From: Saccharopolyspora gloriosae
GTDB lineage: Bacteria; Actinomycetota; Actinomycetes; Mycobacteriales; Pseudonocardiaceae
DNA length: 64,000 nt
Direction of reading: 5' to 3'
Assembly: GCF_022828475.1 (NCBI RefSeq)
Contig: NZ_CP059557.1
Location: 4,635,470 to 4,699,469 of the forward strand
Made by a program: the position numbers and the translations under genes. Of this stretch, positions 10,457 through 20,651 are shown piece after piece (within the stretch, counting starts at the first letter, position 1; each line of letters starts with the position of its first letter). The notes under the pieces were generated by a model. That model saw only the letters and a program-made list of their open reading frames with translations, searched no databases and had not been told where the DNA came from.

Positions 10457-12091
10457 TCAGAAAGACACGTTCGGGTTCGCCCGGTATTCGGCGACGTGGC
10501 GCTCACGTTCGGCGTCGGTCATCTCGTTCAGCGAAATGTTGGGGCTGCCGAACTTGATTCCCCGGATGTCGTCCAACGTCCACAGCTTCTTCGGATCGTC
10601 CAGGTCGAGGTGCGGCTGCGGCACCAAGGTCTTGCCGTCGTCGCGCACGTAGTCCAGGTCGGTGACCACATCCGCCAGGTCCCAGCCGTGGTAGAGCGTC
10701 TCCCACTCGCGCTTCCCGGTCAGCCGCCCCATGTTCGGCGTCTCGCGGCCCTCGTAAGTCGAGCGGAAGGCGACGGCGTCGGTCCAGTGGCAGGGCTCCG
10801 AGCAGTAGGTGCGCCACTGGTCGTCCACCTTGTCGACCACCATGTCCTCGCGCACCAGGCAAGGGACCATGCACGTCCAGCAGCGGTGCGGGTACTCGTA
10901 GCCGACGTCCTCGAACGCGATGGGCTTGTTCCGGCCGGGGTAGCGCAGCCGGTTGTAGTTCTCCCACCACTTCCCGAACTGGTCGTACCAGCCGGGGTAC
11001 TTGTGCTCGAACCACTCGAAGTCGGCGTCGGTCATCGGGTCGATGCGCCAGAAGTTCACCGGCCAGCCGGTCGCGAAGAACTGCGCCACCCGGTGCACGT
11101 AGAAGTCGTCGACGATGCGGCTCCACGACTTCTCCACGAGGTCGTGCGGGATCTCCAGGCCGTACTTCTCCAGCGGCAGCAGGTAACTGCGGTAGTAGTC
11201 GTCGTAGATCCAGCGCCGCCACATCTCCGCGTAGCTGTCCCGGTCCTTGCGGCGATCTTTCGAGCCGTACTCGATGAACGTCCCGATCGCGGCGTCCACC
11301 ACGCAGTGGTTGTTCCACCACGCGTAGCGCAGGTCGCGTTCGAGCAGCTTGCGGTTCTGCTCGTCCGCAAGCGCCATGAGCAGGATCGAATAGCCGTTGC
11401 TGATGTGCCGGGACTCGTCGGACTGCACCGAGTGGAACACCGTCGGCAGCAGGTAGTCGCCGTTGGCGGCGGCTTCCGAGGGCATCGCGACGAACAACGT
11501 GTTGGTGAACGCCGTCTCGGCCACCACGGTCAGGTAGATGTTCGCGGCGGTCACCGCGTCACCGGTGATGAACCCTTCGCCGAACTGCCTGCCGATGGTG
11601 CCCGCGTAGCAGTTGGAGAACGCCTTCTCACTGATGTCGAACCCGGCGGGGTCGATGTAGTGGTTCATGTACAGGCGTTTGAGGTTCATCTGGATCGTCG
11701 AGTGCCGCACCTCGTCGATCATCTGCACGGCGAGCCCGTTGTGGATCTGCGGGTTGGGCACCGCGTCGATCGCCATCGGCATCGCGCGGGCGGCCGAGAT
11801 CTCCGGGAACGGGATGATCGACAGGAACAGCTTCTGCCATTCCATCCAGCGCTCCTGCACCTGCCGGAACATGTTGCCGCGAATCGCGCCGTCCATCGCG
11901 CCGTAGACGCGGTTGTCCTTTTCCTCCTCCATCGGGAAGTAGGACCGGAGGATCTGCTTCAACGGGTCCTTTTTCGGCGATTTGTCGAACCGGTAGTCGG
12001 TACCGAACCGGGTGGCCGGAGTGGCGAACGTCGGCTCCCAGGACAGCTCCGTGATCTTCTTGTGCGCCTTGCTCAGACTTTGTCGGCTCAC
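10457..12091 (-). CDS. mimA: Propane/phenol-type monooxygenase hydroxylase large (alpha) subunit
   Basis: The 544-aa protein is the catalytic alpha subunit of a soluble di-iron monooxygenase of the PrmA/MimA type (propane 2-monooxygenase, also acting on acetone or phenol in some strains). The carboxylate-bridged iron site is visible as two ExxH motifs, [12 protein letters not shown] and [12 protein letters not shown], with further Glu residues in [10 protein letters not shown]. The C-terminal [10 protein letters not shown] and YCSEPCHW Cys motifs are also typical. GTG start with AGGAGG 7 nt upstream. It is transcribed first, divergently from the mimR-like gene, but mimB is now about 1.7 kb downstream because of the IS3 insertion. 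Confidence 0.95.
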   Translation of the reverse strand: MSRQSLSKAHKKITELSWEPTFATPATRFGTDYRFDKSPKKDPLKQILRSYFPMEEEKDNRVYGAMDGAIRGNMFRQVQERWMEWQKLFLSIIPFPEISAARAMPMAIDAVPNPQIHNGLAVQMIDEVRHSTIQMNLKRLYMNHYIDPAGFDISEKAFSNCYAGTIGRQFGEGFITGDAVTAANIYLTVVAETAFTNTLFVAMPSEAAANGDYLLPTVFHSVQSDESRHISNGYSILLMALADEQNRKLLERDLRYAWWNNHCVVDAAIGTFIEYGSKDRRKDRDSYAEMWRRWIYDDYYRSYLLPLEKYGLEIPHDLVEKSWSRIVDDFYVHRVAQFFATGWPVNFWRIDPMTDADFEWFEHKYPGWYDQFGKWWENYNRLRYPGRNKPIAFEDVGYEYPHRCWTCMVPCLVREDMVVDKVDDQWRTYCSEPCHWTDAVAFRSTYEGRETPNMGRLTGKREWETLYHGWDLADVVTDLDYVRDDGKTLVPQPHLDLDDPKKLWTLDDIRGIKFGSPNISLNEMTDAERERHVAEYRANPNVSF

Positions 12092-12179
12092 GTCGCGCCT
12101 CCTGCGTCGTCCTGCTCCCGGAGAGTCGTCGCGGGGCCGGGATGAGTAGCATCACATCGCACCGGTGAGCTCATGTTCA

Positions 12180-12192
12180 TCTCAATATGAGA
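12180..12192. promoter_or_regulatory. Candidate activator operator (TCTCA-ATA-TGAGA)
   Basis: A 5-bp inverted repeat with a 3-bp spacer lies in an AT-richer patch of the 225-bp divergent mimA/mimR intergenic region, about 90 bp upstream of mimA. GAF/Fis-type activators bind short palindromes, so this is a plausible but unproven MimR site. Confidence 0.35.
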
Positions 12193-12316
12193 CAATGCCG
12201 CGGCACTTCCACGAGATACGATGTTGCTCACGCAGCGTCGCGCAGACCTCACCGGCCGGACATGTTCCGGTCGGCCGGGGCGCCGGCGTCGAAACCGCCG
12301 TGCTCTGGGAGGTGCC

Positions 12317-14150
12317 ATGACCGATCGACGTCGAGGCCCGTCGCAATCCGAAGATCCCCACCGAGCGGAACTCGAGCTCGGGCCGGCACGGCAGCGCTTC
12401 CTCGACGAGTCACCGCTGGAACCGGCGGGCGGTCCGCGGACCGATCCTGGCGTCGTGGCGACGATCCAGCGACTACCGCGTCAACAGCGAATCGCTGAAC
12501 GCGCCGTACGAGGACGACCTCGACTTCCAGGGCGTGTTGGTGCACGCCGCCGCGCCCGTGCTGGACCACCTGCGCGACGAACTGCCCGACCAGCCGGTGA
12601 GCGTGGTGCTCACCGATCAGCGCGGCTACGTGCTGGACCGGCGCACCAGCCTCGACGACCTCCGCGACCGCTTGGACCGGGTGTGCCTGGCGCCGGGATT
12701 CGGCTACGCGGAACGATTCGTCGGCACCAACGGCATCGGCACCACCCTCGAAGCGGGCCAGGCGACGCTCGTCTACGAGCAGGAGCACTTCACCGGGCCG
12801 CTGATCGACCTGGCCTGCGCCGGGATGCCGATCCACGACCCGATCACCGGTGAACTCGCCGGCGTCCTCGACGTCACCTGCTTCGCGCGGGACGCAGGCC
12901 CGATGCTCAAGGCCGTAGCCGCGGGCGCCACCCGCGGCATCCAGGAGCGGCTGCTGAACCAGAGCGGCGCCAACGACATCACCCTCATGCAGGAGTACCT
13001 GCGCGCGGCGCACCGGTCCCGCGATCCGATCCTCGCGCTCAACGACGACGTGCTGATGATGAACCGCACGGCCCAGCAGGATCTCAACGCGCAGGACCAG
13101 GTGCGGTTGCTGGAACACCTGCGGGAGTCCCCCAGGCGGCGCCCGATGTCGTGTGAGCTGGACCTGCCCAGCGGCGCCCGGTGCCGCATCTACGCGCGGC
13201 AGGCGCCCGGCCGCGAAGCGGGCGTCATCGCGCGCGTCCACCTGCTGCGCTCGGTTCCCGTCGCGGCGATCATGCTGCCCCCGGCCGGTCCGCTGCCGGG
13301 GATCGCCGGCTCGGAACCGTTGTGGCGGCAGTGCTGTCGCGGCGTGCGGGAGCACCGCGACCGCGGCACCTGGATCTGCGTGGAGGGCGAGCCGGGCACC
13401 GGCAAGTGCGCCGTGGTGCGCGCGGTCTGCCACGCCCACCGCCCGGACCAGCACGTCCGCGTGCTCGATCCTGACGAGATCGGCACCGACCGGGACTGGT
13501 GGGAGCGGATGCGCACCGACCTGCTGGACCGGCGGGGCTCGTTGGTGCTGCGCGGCGTGCACCTGCTGACCGCGTCGAAGCTGACCGAGCTGACCTGCTT
13601 GCTCGACGAGGTGCGCACCGCCAATCCCGAGCTGTGGGTGGCCGCCACGCTCGATCCGGACGTGCCGCCCGGACCCGCGCTGCACGGGCTGCGGGCGCTG
13701 TTCGCGCAGTCCGTGACGGTTCCGCCGCTGCGCCACCGCATCGAGGACCTGGACGTGATCGCCGACCACCTGCTGCGCCGGTTCACCAAGCGCTCCGAGT
13801 CGCGGTTCTCGCCGAAGGCACTGCACCTGCTCAAACGGCGGCACTGGACGGGCAACGTCAGCGAGCTGCGCGAGGTCGTGCACGAGGTGACCGGCCGGAC
13901 CCGCGCGGACACGATCACTCCCGCCGATCTGCCGCCGCAATGCACGAGCCAGAGCAGACGCATCCTCACGCCGATCGAGTCGATGGAGCGCGACGCCATC
14001 GTCACCAGCCTCAGCGAAGCGGGCGGCAACCGCGCGCGGGCCGCCCGCAACCTGGGCATCTCCCGCGCCACCATCTACCGCAAGATCGCGGATTACGACA
14101 TCGGCGACCGCCCGTCGCCGAACGGCGTTGCCCGCAGGCGCAAGTCCTGA
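12317..14150 (+). CDS. mimR: MimR-like GAF-AAA-Fis transcriptional activator (N-terminal frameshift)
   Basis: This is an AcoR/MimR-type activator divergent from the monooxygenase operon. Order: the typical N-terminal PILASWRRS segment, a GAF domain (FVGTNGIGTTLEAGQA, HFTGPLIDLACAGMPIHDP), an AAA-like domain (VEGEPGTGK Walker A) and a C-terminal Fis HTH (RARAARNLGISRATIYRKI). The GAFTGA loop that contacts sigma-54 is missing, as expected in Actinobacteria. The N-terminus is split: ATG 12317 begins MTDRRRGPSQ...ARQRFLDESPLEPAG in one frame, but PILASWRRSSDYRV continues in the +1 frame from about 12430. An extra base around 12425-12437 explains this. Without correction, only a GTG at 12534 could start the main frame. 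Confidence 0.8.
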
Positions 14151-14174
14151 TCTCGTCGTCCGCGAAGATCACAA

Positions 14175-14204
14175 CTCGTTCCGGCTGTGCAACGCCGGAA
14201 CGAG
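14175..14204 (+). terminator. Hairpin terminator after mimR
   Basis: A perfect 10-bp stem (14175-14184 with 14195-14204) lies 25 bp beyond the mimR stop, with an outer AAGATC/GATCTT pairing. Confidence 0.55.
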
Positions 14205-14206
14205 CC

Positions 14207-14509
14207 GGTCGATGATCTTGAGAACCGCCGACCGCGGAGAAGGACACGAGACAGCCACGCGTTTCAGCCTGAATAGTCCACGGTGGACGATGGCGGTGGT
14301 GGTCACCGCGAGCGCCGAAGCGGCCACGCTGATCAACGTACCGGACGTCAAGAGCGTCGACCTCGGGCCGCGGGAGAACGGCATCGCCCGCGACGTCGTG
14401 CGGAACCTCGCGCGCGATCTCACCAGGGACCTGGAACGGGCCTCGGCCGGGAGCGCGAACTGTTCCGCCGGGCGGCCGGCGAGGCCACCGGCCACCCCGG
14501 CCGCGAAAC
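14207..14509. other. Intergenic region without a recognisable gene
   Basis: The stretch of about 300 bases lies between the mimR terminator and the convergent PNPOx-like gene. A plus-strand frame starting with ATG 14288 (AVVVTASAEAATLINVPDV) is open for some 85 codons. I do not recognise it and its end overlaps the neighbouring gene antisense, so I do not call it. Confidence 0.4.
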
Positions 14510-14983
14510 TCAGCCCTGCCCCATCTTGCGGAAGTCCCAGCTGGTGATCTTCGACGGAGTGATGCGCAGCCAACCGTGACGTCCGTCGTGGAACACCTCG
14601 TCGCCGCCCATGTACTTGCGGGCGAACTGCAGCTCGATGGCGGTGAGCGCGTCGTTCGGTTCGCCGGTGCGCGGCAGCTCCCCGACCACCTCGACGGTGC
14701 CGGTCACCTCCACTCCGCGCAGCTCCTGGAACTCGACGCCCGCGTCCACCACGACGCTGACGCGCGGATCCCACATCAGGTCCGCCCAGCGCTTGCTGCG
14801 GGTGATGGAGTAGAGCCAGAACGCCTCGCCGTCCCAGCCGAACCACAGCGGCGTGGCGTGCGGCCCGTCCGGGCCGACCGTCGCCACTCGACAGGTGCGT
14901 TCCTCGGCGAGGAACGCGTCGATCTCCTCACCGGTCATGGCAATCCGGCGACCGCGCTTCTGCGGCTTGAGTTCCTCGGTCAT
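14510..14983 (-). CDS. Pyridoxamine 5'-phosphate oxidase-family (split-barrel flavin) protein
   Basis: The 157-aa protein has the split beta-barrel FMN/F420-binding fold. An N-terminal FLAEERTCRVATVGPDGPHATPLWF segment is followed by YSITRSKRWADLMWDPRVSVVVDAG and a C-terminal helix and WLRITPSKITSWDFRKM. Such small actinobacterial members bind FMN, F420 or heme and act as oxidoreductases of unknown substrate. It is monocistronic and convergent with mimR. Confidence 0.8.
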   Translation of the reverse strand: MTEELKPQKRGRRIAMTGEEIDAFLAEERTCRVATVGPDGPHATPLWFGWDGEAFWLYSITRSKRWADLMWDPRVSVVVDAGVEFQELRGVEVTGTVEVVGELPRTGEPNDALTAIELQFARKYMGGDEVFHDGRHGWLRITPSKITSWDFRKMGQG

Positions 14984-15061
14984 CGCACAACTTCCATCCG
15001 GTGGTCGGTCCCCTCCACAACACGAACGACCGCGCCCGCGTCCGGGTGACGCCGACGCGGG

Positions 15062-15766
15062 TCAGCTGAGGTGTTCGGTGAAGAAGGAGTTCACTCGCCG
15101 CCAGGCGTCTTCCGAGGATTCGTGGTGATAGCCGATGCCCGCCACCCGCAGCAGCGGTTTGAACGGGCCGACCTTCAGGTGGTTCGCGAAGCTGTGGCCC
15201 GCGTCCGGGTATTCCTTGACGTCGTGCGGCACGTTCAGTTCGGTCAGGTGCGACTCCAGCTGCGCGGCGGCGCCCTTGAGCGTGGTGTCCTTCGCGCCGA
15301 AGCTCGCGACCACCGGGCACGCGCCGTCGAGCACCGCCTTGTCGGCGGGCACCTGGCCGTAGTACGGCGCGGCGGCCTGGAACCCGCGCGGCGCGGCGAG
15401 CAGCGCGAAACCGCCGCCCATGCAGAACCCGACGACGCCGACGTTGCCGTTGCAGTCCTCGCGGTCGGCCAGCAGCCGCCGCGCCGCTTCGACGTCCTCG
15501 AAAGCCTGGCCGCTGCCTTTGCTGAGCTGGCCGAAGACCGTGCGGACGCAGCGGGCGAAACCGCCGCGCGTGTAGAGATCCGGGGCCAGTGCGAGGAATC
15601 CGTCGGCGGCGAACCGGTCGGTGATCGCCTTGCTGTCCTCGGTCGCCCCGAAGACGTCGTGCACCACCACCACGCCGGGCCACGGCGGCTCGCCCGAGAT
15701 CGAGGGGTAGGGCACCGCGAGGTGACCGTTGATGTCTCCGTCGGACGAAGGAATTGTCGCAGTCAC
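15062..15766 (-). CDS. Dienelactone hydrolase-family protein
   Basis: The 234-aa alpha/beta-hydrolase has the dienelactone hydrolase triad: Cys in VGFCMGGGFA (about residue 114), Asp in FGAKDTTL and His in DAGHSFANH. The N-terminal VVVVHDVFG segment supplies the oxyanion region. Classical enzymes open dienelactones in chloroaromatic catabolism, but many homologues are general esterases. No catabolic genes flank it, so the substrate is unknown. Confidence 0.85.
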   Translation of the reverse strand: MTATIPSSDGDINGHLAVPYPSISGEPPWPGVVVVHDVFGATEDSKAITDRFAADGFLALAPDLYTRGGFARCVRTVFGQLSKGSGQAFEDVEAARRLLADREDCNGNVGVVGFCMGGGFALLAAPRGFQAAAPYYGQVPADKAVLDGACPVVASFGAKDTTLKGAAAQLESHLTELNVPHDVKEYPDAGHSFANHLKVGPFKPLLRVAGIGYHHESSEDAWRRVNSFFTEHLS

Positions 15767-15862
15767 GATCCCGAACCTAGCCCGCGTTCACCCCGATGTC
15801 ACTCGGACACCGCTGATGAATCCGCCTGCACCGAGCCACCTCGATCATTCAGTCCACACAGG

Positions 15863-15894
15863 ACACCGGGCCGGGGAGTCCCCCGGCCCGGTGT
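15863..15894 (-). terminator. Hairpin terminator after the YhgE/Pip gene
   Basis: A perfect 14-bp GC stem (15863-15876 with 15881-15894) with a 4-nt loop lies 6 bp past the stop of the upstream minus-strand gene. Confidence 0.7.
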
Positions 15895-15899
15895 TCCCG

Positions 15900-17840
15900 T
15901 CAGGCCAGTCCTGGACCGCGCCGGGCGAATCCGGACGTCACCGGCGACAGCTGGGTGGCGCGGACCGTGCGGGTCCGTTCGATCGCCAAATAGCTGAACA
16001 CGACCCCGGCCAGGCCCCAGATCACCAGCAGGGCCACCGCGCCGCCGCCGGGTGCGGAGCCGTCCGCCACCGCGCGCAGCGCGTCCTGGGCCGGACCGGC
16101 GGGAGTGGCCGCCAGGAACCGGCCCAGCACCGCGGGCACCGCGGTGATGAACCCGGTCGCCAGCAACAGCAGTCCGACGAGCATCGCGAGGAACCGCCCG
16201 AAGCCGCCCAGCGCGCCGGCGAGCGCCTGGTTGACGGCCGTGAACGCGACGCCGGTCAGCATCGCCAGTCCCGCGCAGCCGAACCACTGGCCGACCGAGA
16301 GGTCCTGCGAGACGCCGACGACGACGGCCACCAGCAGGCCCTGCGCCAACCCGATCACGGCGGGCAGCCGCAGCTGGTGCAGCGCCAGCGCGAACGACGA
16401 GCGCGTCGATTCCAGCGCCCGGCGCGGCACCGCGCGCAGCACCAGGAACGTGGCGATCGCACCGACCCACAGGGCCAGCACCGCGAACAGCGCCACCCCG
16501 GAGGAACCGAAGCCGAGGCTGGTTCCCCCTGCCGTCGTCACAGGGTTCGCCACGGCCTTCGCGAGCTTGTCCCGGTCGCCGTCCGGGTACTTCGGCAGCT
16601 GCTCCACGGCCTGGTCCAGGCCGCCCGCGAGCTGACCGGAGCCGTCGCCGAGCTGGTGGGCACCGTCGGAGAGCTGACGCACGCCGCCCGCGAGCTGGTC
16701 GGCACCGTCGGCGAGCTGACCCGCACCGCCGCCGGTCTGCGAAATGCCATCGGCCAGCTGCCCGACACCGCCGTCGAGCTGCTTCGAACCGTCCGCGAGC
16801 TGATCGATGCCGCCCGACAGGGCGGGCAGTCCGCCACCGGATTCGGGCGTCTGCCCGGCGAGCGCGGCGAGGCCGCCGGAAACACCGGTGCTCGCCTGCT
16901 GAACCTGTCCGGCACCGTCGCTGAGCGCCTGCGCGGTCGCCGCCTGGATGGCGATCTTCGTGCAGATCGGCAAGGTGCCCGGCGGGCATTCCTTGGTCAT
17001 CTCCTGCAGGCTCGCCGACATTCCTTCCAGGCCACCGGAAAGCTGCTGCACGCCCTGCGCCTCCTTGGCGGAGACGTCGGCGAGCGTCGCGGTCTGCTGC
17101 GGCAGCTGCGCGGTCTTCTCCTGCAGCTGCCCGATTCCGTCGGACAGGCCCGCCATCCCGGTCTTGAGCTGCAGTGCGCCGTCTTCGAGCGCGCCGATGC
17201 CGTCGGCCAGCGCCCGCGAACCGTCGGCGAGCTGGTCGGCACCGCCCGCGAGCTGATCGGTCCCGCCCGCGAGCTCGTGCGCGCCGTCGGCCAGCGAGGT
17301 GGCGCCGTCGGAGGCCTCGCCCAGCTTGTCGCCCAGCGTGTTGAACCCGACGAACACGTTGTCCAGGTAGGTGGTGGTGAGCTGCTGGCCCAGCAGGTTC
17401 GCCGCCGTGGTCGTCACCACCCGGCTGATCGCCTCGTCCGCGAGCTTGCTGCGGTCGCCGGTGCTCACGTCGATCGTCGCCTTCTTCGCCTTGGCGGGAT
17501 CGCCGGAGAAGGAGGTGGCGGCAGCGGAGAAGTTCTCCGGGATCGTCACGACGGCCGCGTAGTCACCGCTTTCCATGCCTTCGGCGGCCGTCTGCGGAGT
17601 GGCGAACTCCCAGCTGTAGTTGCTCTCGATCTCACCGCCGACGAGCTTCGCGGACAGCTGACGCCCCAGCGGGGTGAGCTGGCCGTTGACCTCGATCGGC
17701 TCGTCGTTGTTCACGACCGCGGCCTTGGTGTCCTTCAACCGGTCCTCGGGCTTGCCCATGGACCAGGTGAGCAGGCCGGCGATCACCAGCGGCACCAGCA
17801 ACAGGCCGGCCAGCGGCAATAGCAAGCGGCTCTTCGCCAT
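15900..17840 (-). CDS. YhgE/Pip-domain membrane protein
   Basis: The 646-aa protein has the YhgE/Pip architecture: an N-terminal transmembrane helix (LLLPLAGLLLVPLVIAGLLT), a large extracytoplasmic region with heptad-like repeats of the type QLADGxxQLxxG (about residues 180-420) and a C-terminal block of five or six membrane segments. Relatives include phage-infection protein Pip and ESAT-6-associated EsaA. It begins 19 bp after the MMPL gene, so the two are probably co-transcribed under the divergent TetR regulator and may form one envelope export complex. Confidence 0.85.
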   Translation of the reverse strand: MAKSRLLLPLAGLLLVPLVIAGLLTWSMGKPEDRLKDTKAAVVNNDEPIEVNGQLTPLGRQLSAKLVGGEIESNYSWEFATPQTAAEGMESGDYAAVVTIPENFSAAATSFSGDPAKAKKATIDVSTGDRSKLADEAISRVVTTTAANLLGQQLTTTYLDNVFVGFNTLGDKLGEASDGATSLADGAHELAGGTDQLAGGADQLADGSRALADGIGALEDGALQLKTGMAGLSDGIGQLQEKTAQLPQQTATLADVSAKEAQGVQQLSGGLEGMSASLQEMTKECPPGTLPICTKIAIQAATAQALSDGAGQVQQASTGVSGGLAALAGQTPESGGGLPALSGGIDQLADGSKQLDGGVGQLADGISQTGGGAGQLADGADQLAGGVRQLSDGAHQLGDGSGQLAGGLDQAVEQLPKYPDGDRDKLAKAVANPVTTAGGTSLGFGSSGVALFAVLALWVGAIATFLVLRAVPRRALESTRSSFALALHQLRLPAVIGLAQGLLVAVVVGVSQDLSVGQWFGCAGLAMLTGVAFTAVNQALAGALGGFGRFLAMLVGLLLLATGFITAVPAVLGRFLAATPAGPAQDALRAVADGSAPGGGAVALLVIWGLAGVVFSYLAIERTRTVRATQLSPVTSGFARRGPGLA

Positions 17841-17859
17841 CGTTGATTACCTCTGCTTT

Positions 17860-20589
17860 CTAGCGGATCGCGCCGGAGAGGACACCGGGCATCACGGCGG
17901 AGTCATCGCGCAGTTCGGTGAGGGTGGCGCCGCCGGACGCGGGCAGGACGTCGCGCGCGTCGGACAGGCCGGTGCTGCCGGCGATGATCGTGGGCCTGCT
18001 GCCGGTGAGCAGTTCCCGGATCTCCAGCCGCTGCCCCGGATCGGAGATCCGGTCGGTCCGGTCGAGCACCAGGATCTCCGGGTTCTCCCGCAACGCCCGG
18101 CGCACCGCGTCGGCACCACCGTCTCCCGCGTCGACGTAGGAGACCTTGGCTCGGACGGTCGAGGCCCGCGCGGGCAGCACGTACCCGAGGACCTTCAGCT
18201 TGCCCTGCTCGGGCTGGAGCCTGCCGGACAAGGTCAGCAGCACCGCGGTGATCGCCGACTCGTACCGGCCGCGCACCACGTGCACGCCGCCGCGCGGCAC
18301 CAGGAATCCGACGTCCTGGTAGACCGGCACCCCGGTGGACGGGTCGTCGAGGCGCAGGCTTTCGCAGGCGATCGCGTCGTCGGCGCCGGGCCGCGGCCAG
18401 TCGGCCAGCGCGATCTCCTCGCGGAGGTTCTCACCTTCCACGTCGAAGGCGGGCAGGATCCGGTCCAGCTTGCGCGGCATCCACCACGCCTTGTCCCCGA
18501 GCAGCGCCAGCACCGCCGGGACCAGTGTCATGCGGACGATGAACGCGTCGACGAACACGCCCACGGCGAGGCCCATCGCGATGGGCTTCAGGTTGGCGTC
18601 GCCGTCGGGCACGAACGCGGCGAACACCGCGAACATGATCACCGCGGCAGCCGTGACGACCTTGCCGGAGGACACGAATCCGGTGTGGATCGCGGCCTGG
18701 GCGTCCTTGGTGTGCACGTATTCCTCGCGCATCCGGGACACCAGGAAGACCTCGTAGTCCATGGCGAGGCCGAACAGGATGCCCATCAGCACGATCGGCA
18801 TGAAGCTGATCACCGGGCCGGTGCGCGGCACGTTGAGCAGCTCGGCCATCCACCCGTCCTGGAAGACCAGCGTCACGATGCCGAACGACGCGCCGATGCT
18901 CAGCAGGTAGCCGAGCGTCGCCTTGATCGGCACCGCGATGGAGCGGAACACCATGGTCAGCAGCACCAGCGACAGGCCGACGACGACGATGCCGAACGGC
19001 AGCAGCGCGGCGCCGAGCTGGTCGGAGACGTCGATGCCGATGGCCGTGAAGCCGGTGACGGAGATGTTGATGCCGTAGGTGTCGAGGAAGTGCCCCCGCA
19101 GCGAGCGGATCTCCTCCACCAGTTCCTTGGTCTGCTCGGAGTCCGGAGCCCCTTCGGGGATGACCTGGACGATGCCGGTGTCGGCGGTCGGGTTCGGCGT
19201 TGACATCGGCACATCGGCCACGCCGGGCAGCCGCTCGATCTCCGTCTTGAGATCGTTCATCAGCCCGAGCGGGTCCTCGCTGGTGACGATGCTCCCGGTG
19301 ACGATCAGCGGGCCGTTGAAGCCCTTCGCGAAGTGCTCGGCGGTGAGGTCGTAGGTGACCCGAGCCGGGTCTTCCTTGGCCAGCGCGCCCGCGTCGGGCA
19401 GCGCGAGCCGCAGGCCCGCGGCGGGCACCGTGGCGATGCCGAGCACGCCGACCACCACGAGGACGGTGACGATCGGGAACCTCGTCGCGGCGCGCACCCA
19501 GCCCCCGAAGAATCGGTCGCCGACCGGGGGCTTGCCCGAGGAGGTGCGAGCGCGTTTGCCCTGCTTGGCGGGCGTGGGGGTGAGCCGCTCACCGGCGAAG
19601 CCCAGCAGCGCGGGGATCAGCGTCAGCGAGACCAGCACGGCGATGCCGACGGAGACGGCCCCGGCGACGCCCATGGTGGTGAGGAACGGAATCCCCGCGA
19701 CGCCCAGGCCGCCGAGGGCGATCATCACGGTCAGCCCGGCGAAGATCACCGCCGAGCCCGCGGTGGCGGTGGCCCGCGCGGCCGCTTCGTGCGCGGACAC
19801 GCCGCCCGAAAGTTCCTGCTGGTGGCGGGAGACGATGAACAGCGCGTAGTCGATGCCCACGGCCAGGCCCAGCATCAGCGACAGCAGCGGAGTCGTCGCG
19901 GTCACCGGCCCGAGCACGGTGGCCAGCAGGATCAGGAACGTGGAGACGCCCACTCCCAGCAGCGCGTTCAGCAGCGGCATCCCGGCGGCGAGGAACGAAC
20001 CGAGCGTGATCATCAGGACCACGATCGCGATCACCAGGCCGAGCGCTTCGACGAAGCTGAGGCCGGGGAAGCTCTGCGAGAACAGCGGACCGCCGTGCGA
20101 GGCCTGCGAACCTTCCGGCAACCGCTGCTGGAGGTCGGCGGCGATGCCGGCGATGTGGTCCTTGGTCGGCTCGCCGATCTCCATGGTCTGGCCTTCGAGC
20201 TGCACCATGATCAGACCGGCTTTGCCGTCCTCGCTGATGCTGCCGCCGAGGTCCTCGTTGTACGGCGAGACGATGGACGCGGCCTCGTCCATGCCTTCGA
20301 GCTCGTCGACGGTGCGCTCGACTTCGCGCTGCACCTCCGGGGCGCGCACGTCGTCCGGCGCGACCACGATGATCTGCGCGGAGGCACCGCTGGTCTGCGG
20401 GAAGGTCACCGAGAGGCGGTCGAGCGCGTTCTGCGCTTCGGTGCCGGGAATCGTGACGTTGTTGTCCATTCCCTTGAACAGCAAACCGGCCGCGCCGCCG
20501 GTCACGACCAGCACTAGCAGCCAGACCACGAGGACGGTCTTGCGGGCGGCGTACGCCCTGCGCCCTAGTGAGTAGAGGAACGAGGACAC
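17860..20589 (-). CDS. MMPL-family RND transporter with a C-terminal degenerate ABC-ATPase-like domain
   Basis: The 909-aa protein has the MMPL fold. TM1 is followed by a periplasmic domain, a TM block (about 180-340), a second periplasmic domain and a second TM block (about 530-705). MMPL proteins export lipids or drugs using the proton gradient. Residues from about 740 to 895 add a cytoplasmic module resembling an ABC nucleotide-binding domain (VFLVPRGGVHVVRG..., LLTLSGRLQPEQGKLKVLGYVLP, ENPEILVLDRTDRISDPGQR). The Walker A Gly and Lys residues are absent (VVRGRYESAITAVLL), so it is probably not an ATPase. GTG start with AGGAG 8 nt upstream. Confidence 0.88.
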   Translation of the reverse strand: MSSFLYSLGRRAYAARKTVLVVWLLVLVVTGGAAGLLFKGMDNNVTIPGTEAQNALDRLSVTFPQTSGASAQIIVVAPDDVRAPEVQREVERTVDELEGMDEAASIVSPYNEDLGGSISEDGKAGLIMVQLEGQTMEIGEPTKDHIAGIAADLQQRLPEGSQASHGGPLFSQSFPGLSFVEALGLVIAIVVLMITLGSFLAAGMPLLNALLGVGVSTFLILLATVLGPVTATTPLLSLMLGLAVGIDYALFIVSRHQQELSGGVSAHEAAARATATAGSAVIFAGLTVMIALGGLGVAGIPFLTTMGVAGAVSVGIAVLVSLTLIPALLGFAGERLTPTPAKQGKRARTSSGKPPVGDRFFGGWVRAATRFPIVTVLVVVGVLGIATVPAAGLRLALPDAGALAKEDPARVTYDLTAEHFAKGFNGPLIVTGSIVTSEDPLGLMNDLKTEIERLPGVADVPMSTPNPTADTGIVQVIPEGAPDSEQTKELVEEIRSLRGHFLDTYGINISVTGFTAIGIDVSDQLGAALLPFGIVVVGLSLVLLTMVFRSIAVPIKATLGYLLSIGASFGIVTLVFQDGWMAELLNVPRTGPVISFMPIVLMGILFGLAMDYEVFLVSRMREEYVHTKDAQAAIHTGFVSSGKVVTAAAVIMFAVFAAFVPDGDANLKPIAMGLAVGVFVDAFIVRMTLVPAVLALLGDKAWWMPRKLDRILPAFDVEGENLREEIALADWPRPGADDAIACESLRLDDPSTGVPVYQDVGFLVPRGGVHVVRGRYESAITAVLLTLSGRLQPEQGKLKVLGYVLPARASTVRAKVSYVDAGDGGADAVRRALRENPEILVLDRTDRISDPGQRLEIRELLTGSRPTIIAGSTGLSDARDVLPASGGATLTELRDDSAVMPGVLSGAIR

Positions 20590-20651
20590 GCCACACTCCT
20601 GTCGCCGGGGAGGTTCTCGCCGGACGGCGGGTCACCAGTTAGAGGGAAGTT

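Noticed and set aside
9893-12145. A 750-codon plus-strand open frame across the IS end and opposite mimA
   Set aside because: It is out of frame with OrfB at its start and antisense to mimA for the rest; no family resemblance.
12317-14150. A sigma-54-dependent promoter system for mimA
   Set aside because: The activator lacks the GAFTGA loop and Actinobacteria generally lack sigma-54; no convincing -24/-12 element was seen.
15729-17822. A 697-codon plus-strand frame with apparent repeats (ELVGTVGELT)
   Set aside because: The repeat pattern is the antisense reading of the QLADG repeats of the YhgE/Pip protein.
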